From: Bdellovibrio sp.
Lineage (GTDB): Bacteria; Bdellovibrionota; Bdellovibrionia; Bdellovibrionales; Bdellovibrionaceae
Assembly: GCA_003176075.1 (NCBI GenBank)
Contig: PSRN01000153.1
Span: forward strand, 1-6,476
Direction: 5' to 3'
DNA length: 6,476 nucleotides
This document shows, piece by piece, positions 1 to 5,305 of the stretch. The notes under the pieces were generated by a model that was not told where the DNA came from, made no database searches, and saw nothing but the letters and a program-made list of their open reading frames with translations. The position numbers and the translations under genes are program-made. Each line of letters starts with the position of its first letter. Within the stretch, counting starts at the first letter, position 1.

Positions 1-994
1 CCGTGACGAAGCGGGCGTAACCCCACAGCTGGTAACGAGGGCCGCCATCGTCACGGTAAACTTCGCAAATCATTGGTGAAGCGCCCAGTCCGCCCGGCCC
101 GTAGCCAGGACTTCCGCTGCCCACCATGACCACTTTGCAGCGAAAAGCCACGTCAGGCCACTGATCGTGGCCGTAAAATTTCATTTCAATGATGCTGGAG
201 GTGAGCCGTGAATAAAGAAATGATCGTCCATATTGCTCGCGGCTTTGGAAGCTAAGATGATCCCAAAGCAGGCTGATATTGAAATCCTGGGAGGATTGCG
301 CGACAAAGAATGACATCGCATTGGCCAAAGCGCCGTTGTTGAGGTCCACATTCTTGGTCATCACCCAGTGCCCCAGCAAGAAGCCAGGTTGTTGGGCGAG
401 GTCAACACCCCTGGAAGAATTGAACTCGGTGCACGCCGTGCCGGCGGAGCCACTGAATCCCCGGCAGGTGCTGGGGTTGAAACCCGTTTCGTAGGGGTTA
501 AGACTAGAACCAGAACCAGAACCAGGACCAGGACCAGGACCAGAACCAGAATATCCACCAGCATATCCATAATCCTGTCCGTTGGAGCTGTAGGGAGTTC
601 CTTCAATGGGGCCTTGCGGGTAGGAAGGCCGGTTTTGCAATGTCTGTCGCGGTTGTGCGCCGTATGGACTTGTTCCAGCAAGGGGCTGCGGTTGAAAGGT
701 GCCTGGTTTTTTTGGAAAGCCAGGTATCGGCTTTTCGTCCGCTGACTGCTCTTTTTGCTGCTTTTGAACGATTGCTTTTTTTTCAGCTTTTGGGGGTGGA
801 GGTGGCGCCGGCGGTTCCTTGTCGTTCTCGTAACCGAAGTCGGCCGGTTTGGGGCTGTCTTCCGCCAAAGCCACGGGGTTTAAGCCAAAGCAAAGCCCGC
901 AGGTCATCAGGAGGAGTGGAAGAACCAAGGCCAGTATCCCATCGGATCTTTGGCCCCTGTTGGGTTTCTGATGTTTCCTCACCTGACTCCGCAC
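1..994 (-). CDS. Exported protein of unknown function with Pro-rich and Gly-Ser/Pro linker (C-terminus beyond window)
   Basis: I do not recognise the family. The frame is open for 331 codons from GTG at 994 to the left edge, so the C-terminus is missing. The start is chosen because GGGAGG lies 5 nt upstream; a second in-frame GTG at 982 has a weaker GGAG. Residues 19-44 form a hydrophobic signal peptide with a likely ALA|ED cleavage after residue 44. A polar, disordered-looking linker follows: a five-Pro run near 64-68, a Lys/Gln-rich stretch at 70-90, then Tyr/Pro/Gln/Gly-rich sequence and alternating Gly-Ser/Gly-Pro at 150-162. From about 168 the sequence looks folded, with Cys at 177, 188, 286 and 310 and many aromatic residues. 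An even number of cysteines in an exported domain suggests two disulfides, perhaps made by the DsbA-like protein encoded upstream on the same strand. The gene has its own promoter, so it is probably not solely part of the dsbA transcript. The reading frame is certain from residue composition; the function is unknown. Confidence 0.85.
   Translation of the reverse strand, partial: MRSQVRKHQKPNRGQRSDGILALVLPLLLMTCGLCFGLNPVALAEDSPKPADFGYENDKEPPAPPPPPKAEKKAIVQKQQKEQSADEKPIPGFPKKPGTFQPQPLAGTSPYGAQPRQTLQNRPSYPQGPIEGTPYSSNGQDYGYAGGYSGSGPGPGPGSGSGSSLNPYETGFNPSTCRGFSGSAGTACTEFNSSRGVDLAQQPGFLLGHWVMTKNVDLNNGALANAMSFFVAQSSQDFNISLLWDHLSFQSREQYGRSFLYSRLTSSIIEMKFYGHDQWPDVAFRCKVVMVGSGSPGYGPGGLGASPMICEVYRDDGGPRYQLWGYARFVT
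507..548 (-). repeat. Seven coding hexamer repeats (GGTTCT/GGTCCT) making a Gly-Ser/Gly-Pro linker
   Basis: On the plus strand GAACCA occurs three times, then GGACCA three times, then GAACCA once (507-548). Read on the minus strand this gives alternating Gly-Ser and Gly-Pro in the linker of the left-edge exported protein. The hexamer keeps frame, so copy changes would only alter linker length. Confidence 0.85.
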
Positions 995-1040
995 TCTTCC
1001 CTCCCTCTGAAGAATCCCGTCTAATTTTTTGATATGATGC

Positions 1041-1069
1041 GTTATAACCGGAATGACAATATTTGTCAA
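1041..1069 (-). promoter_or_regulatory. Sigma70-type promoter for the left-edge exported protein gene
   Basis: On the minus strand a perfect -35 TTGACA (1069-1064) is followed after exactly 17 nt by TATAAC (1046-1041), which matches TATAAT at five of six positions. Transcription should start near 1035, giving a leader of about 40 nt before the GTG at 994 that includes its GGGAGG ribosome binding site. This is the best housekeeping promoter in the window. Confidence 0.75.
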
Positions 1070-1163
1070 AAGCTGCCAACAGATGTGAAAAAAACTCCTG
1101 GTTTATGGCTGGTCAGGTAAGTAATGTGCGTTTTTCGCGTCCAGATTTAGGTGGGTCAGGGTT

Positions 1164-1208
1164 GCGGATGCCAATTCAACTGGAGGTAACTCCGTGAATG
1201 GCATCCGC
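1164..1208. other. Nested inverted repeat (10-bp outer stem, 4-bp inner hairpin) in the spacer after dsbA
   Basis: GCGGATGCCA at 1164-1173 is a perfect inverted repeat of TGGCATCCGC at 1199-1208, and TTC/GAA extends the stem after a small bulge. Inside it, GGAG-GTAA-CTCC (1182-1193) can form a second stem with a tetraloop. Neither strand has a T-run after the stem, so it is not a standard intrinsic terminator. It lies about 32 nt past the dsbA stop and upstream of the next gene's promoter, so it could be a Rho-associated 3' end, an mRNA-stabilising structure or a protein site. The rest of the 995-1239 spacer holds only the promoter at 1041-1069 and the hairpin at the dsbA stop. Confidence 0.6.
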
Positions 1209-1224
1209 AGGGCAATAGGTTACG

Positions 1225-1256
1225 TCAGTCAGCGGCGGATCATTTCGCCTGACTGA
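1225..1256 (-). other. Hairpin straddling the dsbA stop codon
   Basis: TCAGTCAG (1225-1232) and CTGACTGA (1249-1256) are perfect 8-bp inverted repeats. A further GCG/CGC pairing inside, after a 2-nt bulge, leaves an 8-nt loop. The dsbA stop TGA (1242-1240) lies in the loop, so the last codons form one arm. No U-tract follows on the minus strand. It may act with the larger structure at 1164-1208 as the 3' end of the dsbA message. Confidence 0.5.
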
Positions 1257-2058
1257 GTTGACGATCGATAATCGACTTGAAATCACCGAAGGGGAAAGCT
1301 CCGCGCAGGCTGACGCCATTGATGATAAAGCAGGGAGTTCCTGAGATATCGAATTTCTTGGCTTCTTCCATGTCGGCGTTGATGCGATCCATGAGCTTGG
1401 GATCTTTCAGGTCCTTTTCAACTTTCTTCGGATCAGCACCCACTTTTTTCGCGACATCTTTCAAGAAGTCTTCGCCACGTTTGTTGAGATCGGCTTGGTT
1501 TTCAAAGACCTCGTCGCTGAACTTGTAGGCCTTATCAGCGCTTTGTCGTGCAATGGCCTCGAAATACTTGGCTGCCGGCATGGCGCGCGGATGGAAATCC
1601 AGCGGCAAGTGTTTGAAGATGAAACGGATTTTGCCATCGTAAGCCTTCAAGACCTCTTTCAAAGTGTCGTTGCCGCGACGGCAATAAGGGCACTGATGGT
1701 CGGAGAATGCGACAATGGTGATCGGAGCATTGGCGGGGCCATACATCGCTCGTGACGGGTCGATCGCAGGTTTGAGAGGATTCTTGAATTCCTCTTCCCG
1801 TTTCTTGGATTCTTCGGCCTGCGCCTTTTCGGCGCCTTTTTGCTGGGCCTTTTGCGCCGCTTTATTGACGACCTCAATAAAGCCTTCAGGGTCTTTCTCA
1901 ATGGCGGCAAATACGATCGATGGGTCCTTTTCAACGGCTTCTTTGAGCTGCTTCGAACTGGGCTGGCAGGCGACTAATGCAAAGCTTGCCGCCACAGCCG
2001 CTGCAATTGTCGCAATCAGCGACGGGCGCTGTGATGGAAAATGAATAAACTTTTTCAA
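1240..2058 (-). CDS. DsbA-family lipoprotein, periplasmic thiol-disulfide oxidoreductase
   Basis: The product has 272 residues. A signal peptide ends in lipobox LVAC with the lipidated Cys at 31, so the protein should be membrane-anchored in the periplasm. Residues 36-92 are an amphipathic, Lys/Glu/Ala-rich segment with two EKDP motifs, probably a helical stalk. A thioredoxin fold with an inserted helical domain follows: VAFSDHQCPYC contains the active-site CPYC at 123-126, HLPLDFHP lies at 150-157, and the cis-proline loop is at 240-248 (GTPCFIING). These features fit the Thioredoxin_4/DsbA-like family of oxidases or isomerases. Cys243, directly after the cis-Pro, is an extra thiol not needed for catalysis. 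The TTG start at 2058 is supported by GGAGG 7 nt upstream (2070-2066) and places the signal peptide correctly. It is divergent from the lipoprotein gene at 2197 and upstream of an exported Cys-containing protein. No DsbB partner is visible, so direction (oxidase or isomerase) cannot be told. Confidence 0.9.
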   Translation of the reverse strand: MKKFIHFPSQRPSLIATIAAAVAASFALVACQPSSKQLKEAVEKDPSIVFAAIEKDPEGFIEVVNKAAQKAQQKGAEKAQAEESKKREEEFKNPLKPAIDPSRAMYGPANAPITIVAFSDHQCPYCRRGNDTLKEVLKAYDGKIRFIFKHLPLDFHPRAMPAAKYFEAIARQSADKAYKFSDEVFENQADLNKRGEDFLKDVAKKVGADPKKVEKDLKDPKLMDRINADMEEAKKFDISGTPCFIINGVSLRGAFPFGDFKSIIDRQLSQAK

Positions 2059-2065
2059 AATGGAT

Positions 2066-2070
2066 CCTCC
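2066..2070 (-). promoter_or_regulatory. SD sequence that decides the TTG start of the dsbA-like gene
   Basis: GGAGG on the minus strand lies 7 nt before the TTG at 2058. No in-frame ATG is available that would keep the complete signal peptide, so this site fixes the unusual TTG start. Confidence 0.75.
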
Positions 2071-2085
2071 GGTTTATTTGAGCGA

Positions 2086-2114
2086 ATTCTGACACAATCT
2101 GACCTCGACAACAA
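2086..2114 (-). promoter_or_regulatory. Possible weak sigma70 promoter for the dsbA-like gene
   Basis: TTGTTG (2114-2109), 17 nt, then CAGAAT (2091-2086) on the minus strand: three to four matches per hexamer. It is correctly placed about 30 nt before the TTG start in the 138-bp divergent spacer. The match is poor and may be coincidental. Confidence 0.3.
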
Positions 2115-2159
2115 TCCTGAAATCGACCGAATGAGTTCAACAATGCGCTCTGGCATGGC

Positions 2160-2189
2160 TTGGGTTTTTCGCTATTTTCTACATACAAT
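2160..2189 (+). promoter_or_regulatory. Possible promoter giving a leaderless lipoprotein mRNA
   Basis: TACAAT (2184-2189) matches the -10 consensus at five of six positions. TTGGGT, 18 nt upstream (2160-2165), is a weak -35. A -10 ending at 2189 predicts transcription from about 2196-2197, which is the ATG itself. That agrees with the absence of any purine-rich SD before this ATG. Confidence 0.4.
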
Positions 2190-2196
2190 TTTCTGC

Positions 2197-2925
2197 ATGA
2201 AAAAGAAACAACGTATTCAATCTCGGGTCATCTCGTATCTCATCGTTTCGGGCATCCTGCTGGCTCTCACCGGTTGCGGTACCTCGTCGAAAAAGGGCGA
2301 AGGCGAAGAAGCCGGCGGGTTTGGCAAGCATAAACTCTATCCTTACAACACGCTGGTGCTCAAGGATCTCGATCAGATGAGCCGTCTGGTTAAAGAAAAA
2401 ATCCGTGAATCGCGGGCCTCGGGTGAAAAAATTATTCCCTTGCGGGAAGGCATGCAAGCCGTCTATTCGCGCCCGAATGAGGATTTCATGATCGAAAAGG
2501 TGGTCGCGCCATTGAAGAACGAACTGGACGATCATGAGGGCTGGGAAAGCACGATGCGGTCTTTGGTTGATGAGGCGATCAGCGCGCTCAAAAATCCGGA
2601 CTCTTTCAGGCCGCAAGCCCAGGTCACTTACTCGATCCTGCTTGAAAATGTGATGGCGGAGCTAAAACCCGACGCCGACAAGCCCTTTGAACGGGGAATT
2701 TTTACCGCCATTCGCGGGGCCGATATCGAACTCAGCAGACAGGCCGTCAGCGAGCGCGAGTTGCGGATTATGAAAAAAGTCAAGTCCCCCTCTGAAATCG
2801 CCAGCCTCATCCTGGCTGACGTGGAAAAAAGGGAAAAGGAACGGTCGAAGAACCAAGCCAAAGAAGAGGAACCTTCCGACGTCCGTTCGCGAAAGTCGGT
2901 CAAAAGAACGGCGGATAAGCCGTAG
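2197..2925 (+). CDS. Lipoprotein of unknown function, charged C-terminal tail
   Basis: I do not recognise the family. The product has 242 residues. The ATG at 2197 is chosen because it opens a textbook lipoprotein signal: MKKK and Arg residues, a hydrophobic core around 12-23, then LTGC with Cys27 lipidated. The frame is open further upstream to 2041, but that extension overlaps the dsbA start region and would bury the signal peptide. The mature part begins with a Gly/Glu/Ser/Lys-rich linker, then a mostly helical, charged domain (about 48-205) with no cysteine after the lipid anchor and no catalytic motif I can identify. The last 35 residues are dense in Lys, Arg and Glu and look disordered. 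No SD precedes the ATG. It is divergent from the dsbA-like gene, and a repeat-filled spacer separates it from the downstream operon, so it is probably a single-gene unit. Confidence 0.85.
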   Translation: MKKKQRIQSRVISYLIVSGILLALTGCGTSSKKGEGEEAGGFGKHKLYPYNTLVLKDLDQMSRLVKEKIRESRASGEKIIPLREGMQAVYSRPNEDFMIEKVVAPLKNELDDHEGWESTMRSLVDEAISALKNPDSFRPQAQVTYSILLENVMAELKPDADKPFERGIFTAIRGADIELSRQAVSERELRIMKKVKSPSEIASLILADVEKREKERSKNQAKEEEPSDVRSRKSVKRTADKP

Positions 2926-2965
2926 GCCCCGGGGTCAGAAGCAAGATCAGCTGTGGGCCCCATGG

Positions 2966-3009
2966 CCAGCAGCAATATCAGCCGGAATATCATACCAGCC
3001 GGAATATCA
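2966..3009. repeat. Direct repeats CCAGCCGGAATATCA (two good copies, one diverged)
   Basis: CAGCCGGAATATCA occurs at 2979-2992 and 2996-3009, exact over 14 bp with a 17-bp period. A related copy CCAGCAGCAATATCA sits at 2966-2980 and overlaps the start of the second. They follow the lipoprotein gene by about 40 bp and lead into the 8-bp array. No terminator with a T-run is seen after that gene. Confidence 0.75.
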
Positions 3010-3012
3010 AGT

Positions 3013-3100
3013 GATCAGGTGATCACCTGATAACCTGATCAGGCGATCAGTTGGTCAATTGGTCAGTCGGTCAGTCGGTCAGTTGATCATTTGATCAATT
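3013..3100. repeat. Eleven-unit, 8-bp phased tandem array, consensus GRTCANYT
   Basis: Eleven consecutive 8-mers run without a phase slip: GATCAGGT, GATCACCT, GATAACCT, GATCAGGC, GATCAGTT, GGTCAATT, GGTCAGTC (twice), GGTCAGTT, GATCATTT, GATCAATT. Six units begin with GATC (3013, 3021, 3037, 3045, 3085, 3093). The first units create a perfect 18-bp palindrome at 3014-3031, and TGATCAGGT (3012-3020) can instead pair with ACCTGATCA (3033-3041). The array ends 74 bp before the 92-residue protein gene. Confidence 0.85.
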
Positions 3101-3104
3101 GCGC

Positions 3105-3131
3105 TCAAGTCATCCAAAAAATCGCCGAAAG
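3105..3131 (+). promoter_or_regulatory. Candidate sigma28 (FliA)-like promoter for the 3175-5303 operon
   Basis: TCAAGTCA (3105-3112), 11 nt, then GCCGAAAG (3124-3131) resembles the FliA consensus TAAAGTTT-N11-GCCGATAA: five of eight and six of eight matches at the exact spacing. It would start transcription near 3138-3140, about 35 nt before the ATG. No comparable sigma70 promoter is seen in this spacer. The match is suggestive only. Confidence 0.35.
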
Positions 3132-3174
3132 ATAAACAAGGGAAAACCATTCGAAAGGATTTCGGAGGCCGACC

Positions 3175-3453
3175 ATGTTTATCCAAGGAGATCTGCAAGC
3201 TGTCTTCGACGCTCTATACAGTCTGGGGGCCATCGACCCCGTTCTCAAGGAGGATTGGAAACAACTCAGCGATGAAATCGCCCGCAGTCCGCAGGACTAT
3301 TGTCAAGCGCTCACGCTCATCAACTCCTGCGCCGGAAATCGCGATGAAATTGTTCAAAAACTCGCGGCGTTCGACCGAAAAACAATCAATTGCATCGCCG
3401 TGGAGGTGGCCCGTGAATTGGCTGAGTTCACAGATCGCAAGACACTTCACTAA
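3175..3453 (+). CDS. Small (92-residue) cytoplasmic protein of unknown function, first gene of the operon
   Basis: I do not recognise a named family. The ATG at 3175 has GGAGG 6 nt upstream. The product has 92 residues, no signal peptide and no membrane segment; it looks all-helical and acidic overall, with Cys at 43, 52 and 73. Its 3' end carries the SD (GGAGG, 3402-3406) and GTG start of the next gene, giving a 41-bp overlap in a different frame, so the two are very likely translationally coupled. It heads a likely operon with a cupredoxin-like secreted protein and a CpaF ATPase, which suggests a cytoplasmic accessory or regulator of that system. That role is inference from position alone. 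Confidence 0.85.
   Translation: MFIQGDLQAVFDALYSLGAIDPVLKEDWKQLSDEIARSPQDYCQALTLINSCAGNRDEIVQKLAAFDRKTINCIAVEVARELAEFTDRKTLH
3402..3406 (+). promoter_or_regulatory. SD inside the upstream gene that decides the GTG start at 3413
   Basis: GGAGG lies 6 nt before GTG 3413, inside the coding sequence of the 92-residue protein. It singles out this start over the in-frame ATG much further upstream at 3272, which would add 47 residues and put the signal peptide in mid-protein. Confidence 0.75.
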
Positions 3454-4006
3454 GGTCGTTCTCTTCGTGGTGATGTCGGTTGTTCAGGTGAGAGTGCGGG
3501 CCTGGGATGTGGACCTTTCCCGCCGCAGGGATGATCTGCAGAAGCTCAAAGGGGATGGCCCGAGCTCCTTTCCGTCTTCGTCCTCCGGCTCGTCGTCCTT
3601 GGCGGGTCAGACCCCAGGGTCGTCAGCTGGCGGCCCTTCGCGTTCCCCGGCTTCGGATTCCGCCAAAGACGGCTTGGTGTCTTCTGGAATTTTCAGTTCG
3701 CTGGAGCCGACCCAGGAAATTGTCATCCTCAACACCCAGGACGGCTTTGTCCCTGAAATTCTGCGACTGAAGAAGGGGCAAAATTATCGCATCCATGTCG
3801 TTAACGTGAACGAAAAAGAAAAGAACGTGAGTTTCATTCTCGACGCCTTTTCGCAACACGAGGGAACTTATTTCGGCCAGCCGAAGAGCTTTGAAATTTC
3901 TCCGAAGATCGAGGGGATTTTCTCGTTTCAATGTCCCGAAACCGCGAAGCAAGGGAAGATTCTTGTCAGCCCCACGGACGCCGACCGCAAGCCGGCGTCG
4001 GAGTGA
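3413..4006 (+). CDS. Exported cupredoxin-like protein lacking a normal copper site
   Basis: The product has 197 residues. Start at GTG 3413, set by GGAGG 6 nt upstream. A signal peptide with basic start and hydrophobic core spans 1-30, with probable cleavage at VRA|WD. A short charged region and a Ser/Gly/Pro-rich linker (about 48-86) lead to a beta-rich domain at 100-186. GFVPEILRLKKGQ (111-123), the later NVSFIL strand and GIFSFQCP (168-175) have the pattern of a cupredoxin fold such as those near cytochrome oxidases. Only Cys174 of the usual His/Cys/His/Met set is clear: the first ligand position reads NVSF rather than HxF, nothing resembling a His-Met loop follows the Cys, and His149 is the only other candidate. 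Copper binding is therefore doubtful, and a structural or binding role is more likely. The gene overlaps its upstream neighbour by 41 bp and precedes cpaF. In Bdellovibrio, small secreted proteins encoded beside pilus genes (the hit locus) influence predation; equivalence here is only a hypothesis. Confidence 0.8.
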   Translation: MNWLSSQIARHFTKVVLFVVMSVVQVRVRAWDVDLSRRRDDLQKLKGDGPSSFPSSSSGSSSLAGQTPGSSAGGPSRSPASDSAKDGLVSSGIFSSLEPTQEIVILNTQDGFVPEILRLKKGQNYRIHVVNVNEKEKNVSFILDAFSQHEGTYFGQPKSFEISPKIEGIFSFQCPETAKQGKILVSPTDADRKPASE

Positions 4007-4010
4007 CAGC

Positions 4011-4153
4011 GGAGCGATTGCAAAACTGGAGTAATTTTCAAAAGTGAAGCGACTTGCAATACTGGAGCGACCTGCAAAACTAGAGCGGCTTGCAAAACTG
4101 GAGCGACCTGCAAAACTGAAGCGATTTTTAGGACTTGAGCAAGTTTCAAAGAG
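4011..4153. repeat. Eight-unit 18-bp tandem array between the cupredoxin-like gene and cpaF
   Basis: Eight units fill the spacer: the first is 17 bp (4011-4027), then seven of 18 bp at 4028, 4046, 4064, 4082, 4100, 4118 and 4136. The consensus is GGAGCGACTTGCAAAACT. The units at 4064 and 4100 are identical and the outer ones are more diverged, as expected for an array growing by slippage or unequal exchange. It begins 4 nt after the upstream stop and ends 3 nt before the cpaF SD, so it should be carried in the operon mRNA. Confidence 0.9.
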
Positions 4154-4156
4154 ATG

Positions 4157-4163
4157 AAGGAGG
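4157..4163 (+). promoter_or_regulatory. Strong SD for cpaF (GTG start)
   Basis: AAGGAGG ends 6 nt before GTG 4170. This near-perfect site decides the non-ATG start and sits directly after the 18-bp array, so array structure or length could affect its access. Confidence 0.8.
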
Positions 4164-4169
4164 CCCCTC

Positions 4170-5303
4170 GTGGTCCAGCCCAAGAAAAGCACGAACCCCG
4201 CCGAAAGCGCTTCGCGCGTGGCCGTGCGCAATTTTCTGGGGCCCATTCGCGACCTATGGGACGATCCGACGGTTTCGGAAATCCTCATCAACGGTCCCCA
4301 CGATATTTTTGTGGAACGAAAGGGAAAGCTCCACAAAACGGAATCAAGGTTTCCTGACGAGGACGCCCTGCTGGCGGCGGCAAACAATATCGCGCAGAGC
4401 GTGGGCCGCCGGATCACAACCGACGAGCCTCGGCTGGACGCCAGGCTGCCTGACGGGAGCCGCGTGGCGGTCGTGATTCCTCCCTGTGCCCGCAACGGCA
4501 CGACCGTCAGCATCCGTAAATTCACCCAAAGCAAGATCAGTTTTCGCGAGTACGTGCAGATGGGAGCCATCACCGCCGACGGGGCGCAATTTCTCGATGT
4601 GTGCATGTATCTCGGCAAGAACATTCTGGTCAGCGGTGGAACCGGTTCCGGAAAAACGACTCTTCTTGGCCTTCTCTGCGCCCGCATCCCCCGTGGCCAG
4701 AGGGTCATTGTGATTGAAGATTCCACTGAACTTAAAATCGAATACGATCATGTCGTGTTCTTTGAAACCAAACAAGCCAACGAACAAGGGCACGGTGAGG
4801 TTTCCATCCGCGACCTCCTGAAGAGCAGTCTTCGCCTGCGGCCGGATCGGATCATCGTCGGCGAGGTGCGATCGGGCGAAGCACTGGAACTGATTCAAGC
4901 CATGAACACGGGACACAAGGGGTGCATGGGGACAGTCCACGCCAATTCTCCTGAAGACGCGATTGTTCGTCTTGAGGCTCTCGCGTCGGGGGCCGACGCC
5001 AAGCTGAGTGAGCGGGCGCTGCGGTACCAAGTTTCGGCGGCGATCGACCTGATCGTGCAAATTTCACGGTATCATGATGGCAGTCGCCGGGTCGCTTCGC
5101 TCTCGGAAGTGCGCGGCCAAAATCCCGACGGCAGTTACGATGTGGTGCCGATTTTTCAAATGTCCCGGTTGGTGCGCAAGCCTGATGGATCAATGGAGGG
5201 GAAACTCGAACCCATGGGTGAGCTGCCTTCCTTCTTTGATGAAATCGTCGATAACGGTCTTCCCTTTCCGGAAAGCAAATTCCGCAAACCCACGGCGGCT
5301 TGA
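4170..5303 (+). CDS. cpaF: CpaF/TadA-family secretion ATPase (Tad/Flp pilus or related system)
   Basis: The product has 377 residues: a cytoplasmic hexameric ATPase of the VirB11/CpaF branch, which in Tad systems powers pilus assembly through TadB/TadC at the inner membrane. An N-terminal domain (about 20-120) carries the typical DPTVSEILINGP signature at 32-43, followed by DARLPDGSRV and SIRKF. The motor domain has Walker A GGTGSGKTT (156-164, Lys162), an Asp box VIEDSTEL (181-188), Walker B RIIVGEVR (227-234) and a His box TGHKGCMGTVHANS (247-260). All catalytic motifs are intact. The usual helical N-terminal extension of longer CpaF proteins (often more than 420 residues) is absent, so this is a short form. 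Start GTG 4170 has AAGGAGG 6 nt upstream. It is the third gene after the 92-residue and cupredoxin-like genes, with a 163-bp repeat-filled gap. No TadB, TadC, CpaB, CpaC, CpaE or pilin follows; the next gene is convergent. It could serve a Tad pilus encoded elsewhere. Confidence 0.93.
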   Translation: MVQPKKSTNPAESASRVAVRNFLGPIRDLWDDPTVSEILINGPHDIFVERKGKLHKTESRFPDEDALLAAANNIAQSVGRRITTDEPRLDARLPDGSRVAVVIPPCARNGTTVSIRKFTQSKISFREYVQMGAITADGAQFLDVCMYLGKNILVSGGTGSGKTTLLGLLCARIPRGQRVIVIEDSTELKIEYDHVVFFETKQANEQGHGEVSIRDLLKSSLRLRPDRIIVGEVRSGEALELIQAMNTGHKGCMGTVHANSPEDAIVRLEALASGADAKLSERALRYQVSAAIDLIVQISRYHDGSRRVASLSEVRGQNPDGSYDVVPIFQMSRLVRKPDGSMEGKLEPMGELPSFFDEIVDNGLPFPESKFRKPTAA

Positions 5304-5305
5304 CT

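Noticed and set aside
279..1032. Plus-strand frames at 279-494, 368-745 and 640-1032, and minus frames 361-681 and 783-1079
   Set aside because: All overlap the continuous minus-strand exported protein frame, which has a signal peptide, SD and near-consensus promoter. The Arg-Thr and Val-Leu runs are shadows of the hexamer repeat.
1105..1197. 30-codon plus-strand frame in the dsbA/left-gene spacer
   Set aside because: No SD, no recognisable product, and it runs through the nested hairpin.
2041..2196. Upstream extension of the lipoprotein frame to 2041
   Set aside because: It would overlap the dsbA start and bury a clear lipoprotein signal peptide beginning at 2197. No SD supports any upstream start.
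2925..2960. GC-rich GGCCC/GGGCC pairing as a terminator for the lipoprotein gene
   Set aside because: Only five base pairs with a 25-nt loop and no T-run after it.
3013..4153. CRISPR array
   Set aside because: Units are 8 or 18 bp in direct tandem with no unique spacers between them and no cas genes nearby.
3623..4726. Long minus-strand open frame (367 codons)
   Set aside because: It lies opposite the cupredoxin-like and cpaF genes, both supported by motifs and SD sites. It stays open across the 18-bp array because that unit is a multiple of three.
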